A stretch of 24,671 nucleotides of DNA from CAZMNY01 sp964567745 (GTDB lineage Bacteria > Planctomycetota > Planctomycetia > Pirellulales > Pirellulaceae), in NCBI GenBank assembly GCA_964567745.1, contig CAZMNY010000062.1, forward strand, positions 1-24,671, written 5' to 3'. Both the position numbers and the translations under genes were made by a program. How positions within the stretch are numbered: position 1 is the first letter of the stretch; every line of letters starts with the position of its first letter. The notes beneath the pieces were generated by a model. That model was not told where the DNA came from and did no database searches. It saw only the letters and a list, made by a program, of their open reading frames with translations. This document shows positions 18,001-24,538 of this stretch, piece by piece.

Positions 18001-20291
18001 CGACCATCAAACACGCTCGCTTTGTACGTCTTGTCGGCAACAGTCTGATAGGCGTCGCCTTTGACCGAGCGAATCACGCCTCGCACATGGACCACTTGGC
18101 CCGGTCGATAGGTCGGTCTCTCGGTGTAGATGTAACCCTTGCTCGACAGGCCCGACGCTTTGCTGACGCCTTGAAGCGAGGCCATGTTCGACGCTGTGTG
18201 TTTCCCGGAGATTGCAAACACGCGGAGATCAGCGGCGCTGCGAAGATGCTCATGAGCGGTTCGAAAAACGCCGTCGTCGCCGGTCTCGCCTTCCTCGAAG
18301 ACTTTGCTTCCGTCGCTCAGCAGAATTCGCGCTCCGGGCCAAGCTTCGCCAGTCCTCATATTCTCCGCGAAGACGAACACCTCATTGCGCGAAACCTTAA
18401 CGATGATATCGAGGTCGCTTTGCACAACGAGCGACGTTGACTCAAGAGTCTTGCTGCTGACAGTCACCGCCATGACGCCTGCCGTCGGAGCAGCGCCGTT
18501 CTCGGGCTTCGTTAGCGGCGTTTCGATGTCGCTTTGCAGCTCGGCGAATTGCCGATACTTTTCCGGTTTGAAATCGAAGGCGCGATCGGGATCGATAAGC
18601 GCTATGTCGAGCCGCTCGATGGCGTTGGCCAAGTGCATTTTGCGGAAATAGGTTTCCAAGTCCAGCGAGTAGACTCGGACATTGACTTGCTCGATGTTCC
18701 TCGATGTGAGCGACAAACGAGGCGTCTCATTCGAGCGATAGACCCGATCGGTCTCGACTGTCATGTTCTTCGACGTCAATCGCTTGATCGCGGTTTGAGC
18801 GTCGGAGACATGCGGTCCCCACTCGAGTTTCTTGTATTCGACCAACGCTTCGTTGAGCGTTGCATCGTCTTGCTCAAGGGTGCGAGCGATCATCAATTGA
18901 GCTTTGGAGGCTTGATCGGTTTGAGGGTGCTTGGCGACCAGCCGTCGCCAATCCGCAATCGCGGCCGACCGTTTCTTGGCAGCGAAGTGCATCTCGCCAA
19001 AGCGGAACATCAGATCGATGTTGCGAGCGTCCAAGGGGTGAAGGTCCATGAACGTCGTCCACAACTTGCGGGCGTCGTCGTACTCTTCTTTTGCGTAATG
19101 CGTTTGAGCTCGCAGGAACTTCGCGTCGATGATTTCCCGCTGCGCTTCGTTCCAAAGTTGGTGGGTGGGATGTTTGGTCAGGAACGTCTCCCAGGCTTTG
19201 GCGGCATCCTCGAAACGACCCTGCTTCTTGTAGGCGTGGCCGAGCAGATATCGAGCGGTAGCGGTGTCTTCGCTCTGTTCGAACTTGGGATTCGAAAGGA
19301 ATAAAAGGAATCGCTTGACCGCATCGTCGTACCGGCCGGTATTCTGAAAACTCTGCGCGATACGAAGATGGGCCGTGCTGACTTTTTCGTGATCGGGAAA
19401 ACGAGCGATAAACGACTCGAGTGATTGCACGCCCAAGCTCAACTCTTCAGCGCCGGAAGGCGTCGGAATCCGGAAGGTCAGCGACATCTGAAACGCCGCT
19501 TCGGCCGTTCGCGATGATTCGCCTTTTTTGTCGGTCAGAAACAGTTTGCGCCAAGCCTGTCTCGCTTGAATCGGCTTACTGGCGGCCAGCAGTGACTCTC
19601 CCAATCGATACTGGGCCTCGAGTCGTCTCGCGTCTTGCTCGTGGTCTTTGAGAAACTGTGCGTAGCGAGTTGCGGCATCCGCATGTTTGCCGGAAAGTTG
19701 ACGGCACCGCGCCATCCTCAATTCAATTTCGACTCGATCTTTCGCCTTGGGAGCGACCGCGAGCGCCTTGCCGTAAAAATCGAAAGCCAGATCGTAGTTG
19801 GGTTTCTCCTGCGACTCTTCCGACGGCTTGAAGTAGGTGTCGGCGTACTCGCGATAAATGGCTGCGATGCCCTGTTTGCGTTCGGCGGAAAGCAAAAAGG
19901 TCGCTTCATCTCGGTAGATCAATTCCGCCTGCTGAAAGTCGCTCTTGCGAGCGCTCGCGATGCCTTTGGCGAACCTGGCCTTTCGAGCCCAATCGCTTTT
20001 CGGATGTCGTTTCGCCAGCTCGTCAAACGCGGTGATGGCGTCGTCATATCTCTCCTGAAAGTGAAACGCTCGTCCGCGTAGAAATCTTAGGTAGTCGGGC
20101 GATTCCGGATTATCGCCCAACGCCTTGTCGATCGCCTCAATCGCCTTCGCATAGTCTCGATCCTGCATCAACTGAGCAATCTCGGCCGGCGCCAAAGGAA
20201 TTTCTTGCCCCCGAACGCTTGTGACCATTCCGATGGCTAAAGCAACAAAGAACGTTAACGAGGCGCAACGTGCAGCTAGGTTAGATCTCAC
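12099..20291 (-). CDS. Giant exported TPR / alpha-2-macroglobulin-like protein
   Basis: The chosen GTG start follows a strong AAGGGAG site by 6 nt and gives 2,730 aa with a clean Sec signal (RSNLAARCASLTFFVALAIG, cleaved near SVRG-QE). Longer starts up to 20516 prepend Asp-rich low-complexity sequence. Approximate domains: TPR repeats (35-500); MG2-like macroglobulin domain with YTERPTYRPGQVVHVRGVIR (about 718-737); further MG-like beta domains; a Gly-rich loop (about 1255-1275); A2M domain (about 1370-1500, HETGYWNPSIVTDAKGQATI); an alpha/alpha-toroid region like the thioester domain (about 1680-1880, NNDGGWSW); beta domains; a second TPR block (about 2125-2455); a carboxypeptidase-regulatory-like domain (about 2590-2640); and a Gly-rich tail. 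Bacterial A2Ms trap proteases by a Cys-x-Glu-Gln thioester. Here the nearest match is CQSQ (1637-1640), lacking Glu. It is likely a large periplasmic or surface scaffold. Confidence 0.85.
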   Translation of the reverse strand: MRSNLAARCASLTFFVALAIGMVTSVRGQEIPLAPAEIAQLMQDRDYAKAIEAIDKALGDNPESPDYLRFLRGRAFHFQERYDDAITAFDELAKRHPKSDWARKARFAKGIASARKSDFQQAELIYRDEATFLLSAERKQGIAAIYREYADTYFKPSEESQEKPNYDLAFDFYGKALAVAPKAKDRVEIELRMARCRQLSGKHADAATRYAQFLKDHEQDARRLEAQYRLGESLLAASKPIQARQAWRKLFLTDKKGESSRTAEAAFQMSLTFRIPTPSGAEELSLGVQSLESFIARFPDHEKVSTAHLRIAQSFQNTGRYDDAVKRFLLFLSNPKFEQSEDTATARYLLGHAYKKQGRFEDAAKAWETFLTKHPTHQLWNEAQREIIDAKFLRAQTHYAKEEYDDARKLWTTFMDLHPLDARNIDLMFRFGEMHFAAKKRSAAIADWRRLVAKHPQTDQASKAQLMIARTLEQDDATLNEALVEYKKLEWGPHVSDAQTAIKRLTSKNMTVETDRVYRSNETPRLSLTSRNIEQVNVRVYSLDLETYFRKMHLANAIERLDIALIDPDRAFDFKPEKYRQFAELQSDIETPLTKPENGAAPTAGVMAVTVSSKTLESTSLVVQSDLDIIVKVSRNEVFVFAENMRTGEAWPGARILLSDGSKVFEEGETGDDGVFRTAHEHLRSAADLRVFAISGKHTASNMASLQGVSKASGLSSKGYIYTERPTYRPGQVVHVRGVIRSVKGDAYQTVADKTYKASVFDGRSRRLVSRDVKLNDFGAFHFNFELPMGSPQGDYRIQVLDTNKDQFTGAFRVREFVTPDVELTIDAKRSIYFRGEVIEGTIQAAYRYGSPLSGRTIRYRAAGGAIQTATCDKDGRVAFRVETLDFQPQLGNRNSQIVTLEAELPELGLQAARAFYLSPRGFNLSTSTVRSEFLAGETFEVTVRSVDPAGQPVSKPLTLSVFQAPVGVQDGEQLVKTIKIETDDSGLARTTMKLDDGGQYLLRFDGKDRFANMVSASASVEISDDDDLNRLRILADRHTVHVGEQLKVNLHWREKPALALMTFEGAEILDYRLIRLKTGSNNLQLPITATLAPNFQLGLAVMTNAPKKKTDKPFTRLHEVASPFRVQRDLQVRIELPNMKDGKKADKKAGRGQAGAKPGETVKVKVSTSDRSGKPVAAEVGLAMVESSLGQRWKPLAAPITDYFRGGDRQFALRTISSINFAYQPRTAPIDAMLLAEADREKLIAAGQTKLKGSPFASGGLGIGGGGFGGGRQQLSTTGKRPFVTSVVPVVDPRDGQIQSVMESSVPFDDRAAFAFGDPLAWGDLVVTQSQRVEGRMSGMTTRAPAKQQGKSVPIDPKTGRTKTLDVAVLDANGVWSYRELSGQLTDPRVRRAAIEALRQTLAKENIQLLDNLREHETGYWNPSIVTDAKGQATIELRLPLRSTKWTLTALGVSKETLTGSDEVDLQVKKDLFGQLTLPTSFYAGDKAKLIASVHNHKIKEGQIDVELKIAIGVKSTTLRRQIEVSETGVTELEFEHLFELPEDGSASLGEPGAVATFELAVISVDERDDLRRSAPIMVDGSVAFSIASGSATGDEGATIAALPATPHSAPRLQIIIGPTIEQSLMDAVLAPPTWCQSQFARVASPLDEMTSELMASLALHTWSQKTRDKDDPRVALLDAKIRSALTSLAVSQNNDGGWSWANRKQAGDAFTTARIVWTLSLAQEAGYDPGEQVMRSATGFLQTHLSKTAVTDYETKAVMLHALAEAGQGDFPLVNQLFRNRQSLGASGLAYLSLACAAMDRNQTATELLALLKKKNLDALKAKDLPPGGTQVELRALFALGLNAIADDGELRSQADWLMSHRTGYRWSPLKATGPAVLALSRWFGDSKSKREHYRLKILVNGREAKTLDVSESLDTQIVDVPSELLVEGEQKVRFELTGRGEFTYQCVLGGYIASDKIASTTKNWTVNRYFEPAQRELDGTVVKRGFGIVSGKVERFRNSLNNLPRGRRGVVEIQVQRPKNTGGQPQRREYLVVTEPLPAGTAVVENSIRGGFERYAISPGEITFFIGDAAPQTIRFEVHGKLEGDYRAPPTMVRNAYRPDEFAVSVPAKLKVLAKDQTSPDPYRLSPDELLDLGKRQFAKKGYKEARDHLTELVENWNLSSSVYRDTVKMLLDIHLKTGPANDVVKYFEIIIEKYPKLPITFEDYLKIAAAYDAIQEYERSYLVFRATVEKSFLRESSVAGSLESQGDFSRSVEFMSKLIRDYPPESYTAAANYALAQRIYAKAPVAADDEKLKLAGVTRIDLVEQSLKRLDQFLTHHPDDPAADKAAFSYASGLLELDAYPAAISACEQFAKRYPKSDYLDSFWYVIGFCQFAEGDHKAALDMCEKVSRSMTVDPRTGVRSDSRNKWRAIYILGQIHHSLGEPREAIREYERVKDRFVDAKQAIEYFSRKQIELPEVTTVLPGKVAGVELKHRNVSSCEVTVYRIDLLKFSVLRRNLGGISNINLAGIRAHQHQSIELGDGKDFRDRKTKVELDLKDQGAYLVVCRGDDLHSSGLVLVSDLKLEVQEDSRSGRVRATVREGEKNKYVRDVYVKIIGSWNSEFSSGETDLRGVFVADAIRGRSTVIARAGDSRYAFYRGARELGARPPGLGGGSFGGKPSRKPAAKKAGKPDGGKDALLQGLIEGAKELQDEQVKELEDLYKGLQGGKGGNGGFGGGMGGFGGGGIF

Positions 20292-20297
20292 CGCAGA

Positions 20298-20304
20298 CTC
20301 CCTT
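20298..20304 (-). promoter_or_regulatory. Shine-Dalgarno site deciding the GTG start of the giant gene
   Basis: On the minus strand AAGGGAG precedes GTG (20291-20289) by 6 nt, the strongest such site near the 5' end. It supports starting after, not within, the repetitive Asp-rich stretch. Confidence 0.6.
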
Positions 20305-20401
20305 GAGTTTGTCGAAATCGCGAGATTGGCGAATTCGTTTTGGCAACTGGGGATTCGCCGAGCGAAAAAGAAAGGCGGCGCTTTAACGTCGAACATAGCA
20401 C

Positions 20402-20464
20402 TGTCGAACGCTGAATCGTCGACTGCCGAGTCGTCAAGGACGGAATCGTTGTCGAACGCCGAGC
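20402..20464. repeat. Short imperfect tandem-like repeat upstream of the giant gene
   Basis: Units built around GTCGAACGC/GTCGACTGC alternate with GAATCGT or GAGTCGT at roughly 9-18 bp spacing. Read on the minus strand they give a run such as DSVLDDSAVDDSAFDSAMFD. The tract lies in the 5' leader between the probable promoter region and the GTG start. Confidence 0.45.
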
Positions 20465-20516
20465 GATGACGGGGCAAGCGATTGCAGCGCACTTGCCGTC
20501 GGGAAAGGTAGAACAA

Positions 20517-20907
20517 TTTGACGGATCACTTTTCAGGAGCCCCCTGAGCAACTCATACTAACCCGCCCGGCGTCCTCGTACAAGCAAAATGACGCCTAGC
20601 TCGAAGGCCCTTCCGCATCGCCTGAGCCGCATCGCGCCCGACGTGGGAGGGGCCATCACGCGCGTCGAACGAGCGCCCAGTTAGGTGATGGTGTCCACGC
20701 AGCTTGTGGCCCATCGACCAGCGCCTGGAAGCCCCAGAAGCATCTGAGTTGCTCGTCAAGTGCGTCGTGCCGTTTTTTGGGTTTTCACTTGCGTATTACA
20801 CTTGCGCGCTTCGGCCTTATCCGCAACGCACAGACCCCAACGAGCTTGCTCGTTCGGTGAATCAGATTCAACGCCAGACACCATCCGCAATTCACAGACC
20901 CCAAGCG
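20517..20907. other. Intergenic stretch with short repeats
   Basis: No gene is visible. It contains TACTAACCCGCC (20556-20567, identical to 7319-7330), AGACCCCAACGAGCTTGCTCGT (a small palindrome, near 20832-20853) and a further AGACCCCAAGCG near 20896-20907. These resemble the AGACCCCCACGAG motif at 11.6 kb and 24.6 kb. It lies between the divergent 5' end of the giant gene and the 3' end of the regulator gene. Confidence 0.45.
20556..20567 (+). repeat. Short intergenic repeat TACTAACCCGCC, copy 2
   Basis: 12/12 identical to 7319-7330; both copies are intergenic and 3' or 5' to large exported-protein genes. Confidence 0.35.
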
Positions 20908-21678
20908 TCAGGCGCATTCCATGGCGCCATCCAGAGTCGACTGCGCGGTTGATGACGACGTCGGTTGATCGAAGCGATTGTCTTGGCTGAGGAAACGCGC
21001 TGAACGTGGCGATGGGTACGGATCATCGGTCAGCTCGATGTCATCGAGTGAGGAAAGCTGAAAGGTGACTTTCGCTGCGTCGTACGACGAGCGGCCAGTC
21101 AGCAACAGCGAATCGATGCCGATGTCTAAGCGATACGGTGCGATCTTGGTGGAGCGCGGCGAGGGGTCGTCCATCACCGTTGCACGAATGCAGACTTGCT
21201 TGCCAATCGCGTCCAGGATTGACTTCGCCTTGCGCCAGTCTTCATCACTGTATGTCGGTGCCGGAAGGCTGACAAAGCAGCCGCTGATCATGCGAGTCAA
21301 ACGATTGCGAGTCTCCGCCGGGTACAAGCAAAGTAGCTTACTCATCGCCTGCCGCGCTTCGGTGTGAAGCTCTGGCGAACGGTTCATGATGGAGGTGTGC
21401 GAGGTGAGCAGTAAGTCGCTGAGATCGTCGACTTCGAAGGTGGGGAGTAGGTGCTGTTGCGAGTCTCGCTCTAGACGGTAGGCCGACTGCCTTTCGTCAA
21501 AACTGATGTGGATTCCCGCCTCCTTGATCAGGTTGAGGTCGCGATAGATCGTACGACGGCTGACTCCGAGATGGTTGGCGAGCTCGGCGGCATTGAAGCC
21601 GGGACCGGCTTGGAGGCAGGTCAGGATACGAATAGCGCGGGCGTGACGGTTGAGAATTGCGTCCGGGATCTGAGACAT
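20908..21678 (-). CDS. HTH transcriptional regulator, DeoR/YafY (WYL-type) N-terminus
   Basis: The 256-aa protein has an HTH_11 winged helix near the N-terminus: residues about 14-70 with RAIRILTCLQAGPGFNAAEL, ANHLGVSRRTIYRDLNLIKE (recognition helix around SRRTIYRDL) and a wing ending YRLE. This is the YafY/DeoR-type DNA-binding head. The middle (about 75-215) resembles the ligand-binding part of WYL-type regulators, but a clear Trp-Tyr-Leu motif is absent. The C-terminus is Ser-rich and looks disordered. It presumably binds DNA as a dimer and responds to an unknown ligand. No obvious target is adjacent: the giant gene lies downstream and the sigma/kinase pair is divergent. The start ATG has an AAAGG-like site overlapping a 10-bp palindrome. 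Confidence 0.8.
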   Translation of the reverse strand: MSQIPDAILNRHARAIRILTCLQAGPGFNAAELANHLGVSRRTIYRDLNLIKEAGIHISFDERQSAYRLERDSQQHLLPTFEVDDLSDLLLTSHTSIMNRSPELHTEARQAMSKLLCLYPAETRNRLTRMISGCFVSLPAPTYSDEDWRKAKSILDAIGKQVCIRATVMDDPSPRSTKIAPYRLDIGIDSLLLTGRSSYDAAKVTFQLSSLDDIELTDDPYPSPRSARFLSQDNRFDQPTSSSTAQSTLDGAMECA

Positions 21679-22045
21679 GGTAAGGCGCCTTTTCGAGGAT
21701 GAATTCGACTGACGCGAGGTTCAACCACGAGCTGCCTGTGACACAAGCTTGTCGCGAACTCGCGTTTTCTAACCAATCCATCGCTTTTTGCGCCGATTAC
21801 CCATCAAACGGGCGTCGACTTCTTTCGCGTTTACGCCACGATGGAACTAGAATGCCCAGTGGCTAAACGACTTAGAGATGGAAATAAATTCAGCGCCCGA
21901 TGCCGGCACGACAACGAGCAGTGATTCAAAGATCGGCAATTCCCCTAGCCGGCGCTTCCGTGTTGAGTTGAATAGGTCGAGATTTGTGACAAGGACGTGT
22001 TGTTAAGAACCGTTTTTCTGAATCGGCGTGACGGGAACCTGCGAT
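21679..22045. other. Divergent intergenic region (regulator / sigma factor)
   Basis: These 367 bases separate two divergently transcribed regulatory genes and must hold both promoters. I see no gene, RNA or convincing -35/-10 pair. Composition becomes more A/T-rich near 21870-22020, as expected for a promoter region. Confidence 0.45.
21682..21691. promoter_or_regulatory. Perfect 10-bp palindrome AAGGCGCCTT at the regulator's ribosome-binding site
   Basis: The palindrome begins 3 nt upstream of the regulator's start codon and overlaps its AAAGG-like translation signal. Position and symmetry suit an autoregulatory operator, but a single short palindrome in G/C-rich DNA can be chance. Confidence 0.25.
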
Positions 22046-22621
22046 ATGGCGGAACCGATCGGGTCAGTCAGCTTCTGGATCAGAAAACTGCAAGACGGTC
22101 AGGGCGGCGCGGCCGATGCGATATGGCGGCGATTCCACAAGAGGTTGTTGCAGATTGCGGCGCGGACACTGCCAAATTACGTGCGGCGCGAAGAGGACGA
22201 AGAGGATGTGGTCAACGTCGCGTTTCACAGCTTCTTTCGTCGTTTACATAACGGTTCCTTTCCCGATATTCAGAATCGCAATGAACTTTGGAAAGTGCTC
22301 TCTTCGATCACAAGGCGAAAAGCAACCAATTTGATTCGCAACAAGAATCGCATCAAGCGCGCCAATCATCGCGTTAGCGATTCATCTGGAACATTGGACT
22401 ATGTCGCGGGTGACATTCCGTCCCCTGAATTCATCGCCATGCACCGGGAGACGATTGAAAAGCTTCTGTCTGTGTTGGACGACGGATTGCGTGAAATTGC
22501 CTTGTCTCGTCTTGACGGCTGCACCAATCATGAAATCGCCGCGCAGATAAGACGCTCTGTCCCGACGGTTGAACGGCGGCTGCGATTGATTCGTCAGAAA
22601 TGGGTAGGATTGGACGAGTGA
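22046..22621 (+). CDS. ECF-type RNA polymerase sigma factor (kinase-linked group)
   Basis: The 191-aa form starts at ATG 22046 (MAEPIGSVSFWIRKLQDGQG), preceded by GGGA about 10 nt upstream; an in-frame GTG at 22028 would add six residues. Region 2 spans about 10-100 with AIWRRFHKRLLQIA, the acidic EEDEEDVVNVAFHSFFRR and LWKVLSSITRRKATNLIR. Region 4 spans about 132-188, with the helix-turn-helix LDGCTNHEIAAQIRRSVPTV and ERRLRLIRQKW. Region 3 is absent, as in ECF factors. The sequence pattern matches planctomycete ECF factors encoded next to Ser/Thr kinases. It directs RNA polymerase to an unknown regulon and is probably controlled by the kinase whose gene overlaps its 3' end. No anti-sigma factor gene is next to it. 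Confidence 0.9.
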   Translation: MAEPIGSVSFWIRKLQDGQGGAADAIWRRFHKRLLQIAARTLPNYVRREEDEEDVVNVAFHSFFRRLHNGSFPDIQNRNELWKVLSSITRRKATNLIRNKNRIKRANHRVSDSSGTLDYVAGDIPSPEFIAMHRETIEKLLSVLDDGLREIALSRLDGCTNHEIAAQIRRSVPTVERRLRLIRQKWVGLDE

Positions 22622-24453
22622 AAGAATCGAGATCGCCTTTTCCCAAACCGGTCGGGCTGGAATCAACGGAGCGCATCGACTCGATTTGCCTTCGCTATGA
22701 AGACCATTGGATTCAAGGCGGCCATCCGAGTCTCGAGGAGTTTGTCAGCGAGGTCGAAGCAACGGACCGCCCGGCGCTTGTTTACGAATTGTTGCGCATT
22801 GACTTGGCGTATGGCGCGATGAAACGCGAACTGCTGACCGAGGCCGGCTACGCAAAACGGCTTCCCGGTTATCAAGACGTCATTCGGGCGGTGTTCCGAC
22901 GACGGCCAAGCGAGTCGGCGATTCAACCGCTGCAGGCGGGTCAGCGAATCGGACGCTATACAGTGAAGCACGAAATCGGGCGCGGCGGGTTCGGCGCCGT
23001 TTTCCTGGCCTACGATGTCCAGCTATCACGGAAGGTGGCCATCAAGACGCTTAGACCCGATGTTGTCGCCACCGACGAATCAAAACGACTGCTGCTCAAC
23101 GAAGCTCGTTTGGCAGCCAAGTTGGATCACGAGGGAATTGCCTCGCTCTACTGCATTGAAGAGGACGAGCAGGGACGCCCCTACCTGGTTTATCAGTACA
23201 TCGAGGGCGAGTCGCTGCGCAGTTTGTTGAAGTATGGGCTCATCCCGCCGAGACGACTGGCGGAAATCGTCCTCGAGCTCGCCCGAGCCGCCCACTACGC
23301 TCACCAAGAGGGCGTTGTTCATCGCGATCTGCAGCCGAACAATGTCATCCTGGAAGACGGCCCGCGTCCGGTGATCACCGACTTTGGCTTGGCCACTCAT
23401 CATCATTTGCGGCCGGCCGAAGAAGGCGAAGTCGCTGGTTCGCCGCCATACCTCGCACCCGAACAGACTCGAGGCGACGCGCGACAAACGGACGCTCGAG
23501 TCGATGTGTGGGCGCTCGGCGTGATTCTCTACGAAGGTCTTACCGGAGCAAGACCGTTCGACGGGGCCGACTACGACGAGTTGGTCAGCTCGATTCAATC
23601 GCACTGTCCAACGCCGCCGCGACAAATCGACAACACATTGCCGGAAGAGCTGGAATCGATATGTCTCTGCTGCTTGGAGAAGTCGCCCCATGACCGTTTC
23701 CCAACAGCCCGCGACTTACAGAATTCGCTACGCCGCTTTCTAGAACCCAAGTTGGCTAGCCGAGGCGGGACGGCCGGGCTCCTGGTCATCACGTTCTTGC
23801 TCGCAATAATCGTCGCCGGCTTTCTCTGTACGTCTACCGTGAGCCCAACTGCCTTGCAAGCCGAATCTGAGTTGCTTGTTTTGAGGAATGAATTCTGGTC
23901 GCAACTCGGCTCCCTCAACGCCCCCGCCGCAACTCACGAAGACTCGATTCGTTTCGAGTTGCAACTCAATCGTGAGGCCTACGTTTATGTGATCTGGATT
24001 GATGGCGAAGGCCAAGCGACTCCGATCTATCCCTGGGCCGATGGCGACTGGAACAACCGACCCGACCCGCCTCGCATTCGTTCGCTAGGTCTACCGCAAG
24101 GCGTTGATTCGTTTTGGAAGATGAGCGTCACGCAATCTTGCAGCGAATCTGTCATCGTCCTGGCGCGCGACACGCCGCTGCCGAATAATACTCGCTTGGA
24201 AGCGATGTTCGAGGGCTTACCGAGCCAGGGTGTTGTCGCGGAAAGCGCCATCGTCCATTTTCACAACGGTCAGATTCATTTGACTGGCAACCGAGAGCGG
24301 GCGCCAAATTTCGAAACCGCCGGCAAGACCGAACACGGAGTTATGCTCACCCAACGCATACTCCACGAACGTCTACGCGATCAGTTTCCACTCGTTCACG
24401 CACTCAGCTTCTCCGCAGAAGCTCGTTCACAGCAAGCCGCCATCGCGCCGTAA
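22600..24453 (+). CDS. Membrane Ser/Thr protein kinase with C-terminal DUF4384-like domain
   Basis: The 617-aa protein overlaps the sigma gene by 22 nt from ATG 22600, or by 4 nt (GTGA) if it starts at GTG 22618; both imply coupling. Residues 24-100 form the helical N-terminal segment usual in planctomycete ECF-linked kinases. The kinase domain spans about 120-381: P-loop GRGGFG (127-132), Lys149 in VAIK, Glu168, HRDLQPNN (241-248), DFG (261-263), APEQ (286-289), DVW (302-304) and Arg366. The invariant Lys of HRDLKPxN is Gln245, while Asp243, Asn248 and Asp261 remain. One transmembrane helix follows (about 392-410). The exterior part (about 445-560) resembles DUF4384: FELQLNREAYVYVIWIDGEG and PIYPWADGDWN. 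It likely senses an outside signal and controls the sigma factor. Confidence 0.88.
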   Translation: MGRIGRVKESRSPFPKPVGLESTERIDSICLRYEDHWIQGGHPSLEEFVSEVEATDRPALVYELLRIDLAYGAMKRELLTEAGYAKRLPGYQDVIRAVFRRRPSESAIQPLQAGQRIGRYTVKHEIGRGGFGAVFLAYDVQLSRKVAIKTLRPDVVATDESKRLLLNEARLAAKLDHEGIASLYCIEEDEQGRPYLVYQYIEGESLRSLLKYGLIPPRRLAEIVLELARAAHYAHQEGVVHRDLQPNNVILEDGPRPVITDFGLATHHHLRPAEEGEVAGSPPYLAPEQTRGDARQTDARVDVWALGVILYEGLTGARPFDGADYDELVSSIQSHCPTPPRQIDNTLPEELESICLCCLEKSPHDRFPTARDLQNSLRRFLEPKLASRGGTAGLLVITFLLAIIVAGFLCTSTVSPTALQAESELLVLRNEFWSQLGSLNAPAATHEDSIRFELQLNREAYVYVIWIDGEGQATPIYPWADGDWNNRPDPPRIRSLGLPQGVDSFWKMSVTQSCSESVIVLARDTPLPNNTRLEAMFEGLPSQGVVAESAIVHFHNGQIHLTGNRERAPNFETAGKTEHGVMLTQRILHERLRDQFPLVHALSFSAEARSQQAAIAP

Positions 24454-24538
24454 ATGGGAGGTGGTTCGCTGGAAACCTCGTTCGGATCTGGCTGAAAGAA
24501 TTGCGAGGCCAAGCGGCCATTTGATTTTGCGTGCCACA

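Noticed and set aside
20292..20516. N-terminal extension of the giant protein
   Set aside because: It adds low-complexity Asp-rich sequence ahead of a clean signal peptide; the GTG at 20291 has a much better ribosome-binding site.
20533..20547. Hairpin TCAGG-AGCCC-CCTGA as a terminator
   Set aside because: The stem is only 5 bp and no T-run follows on either strand.
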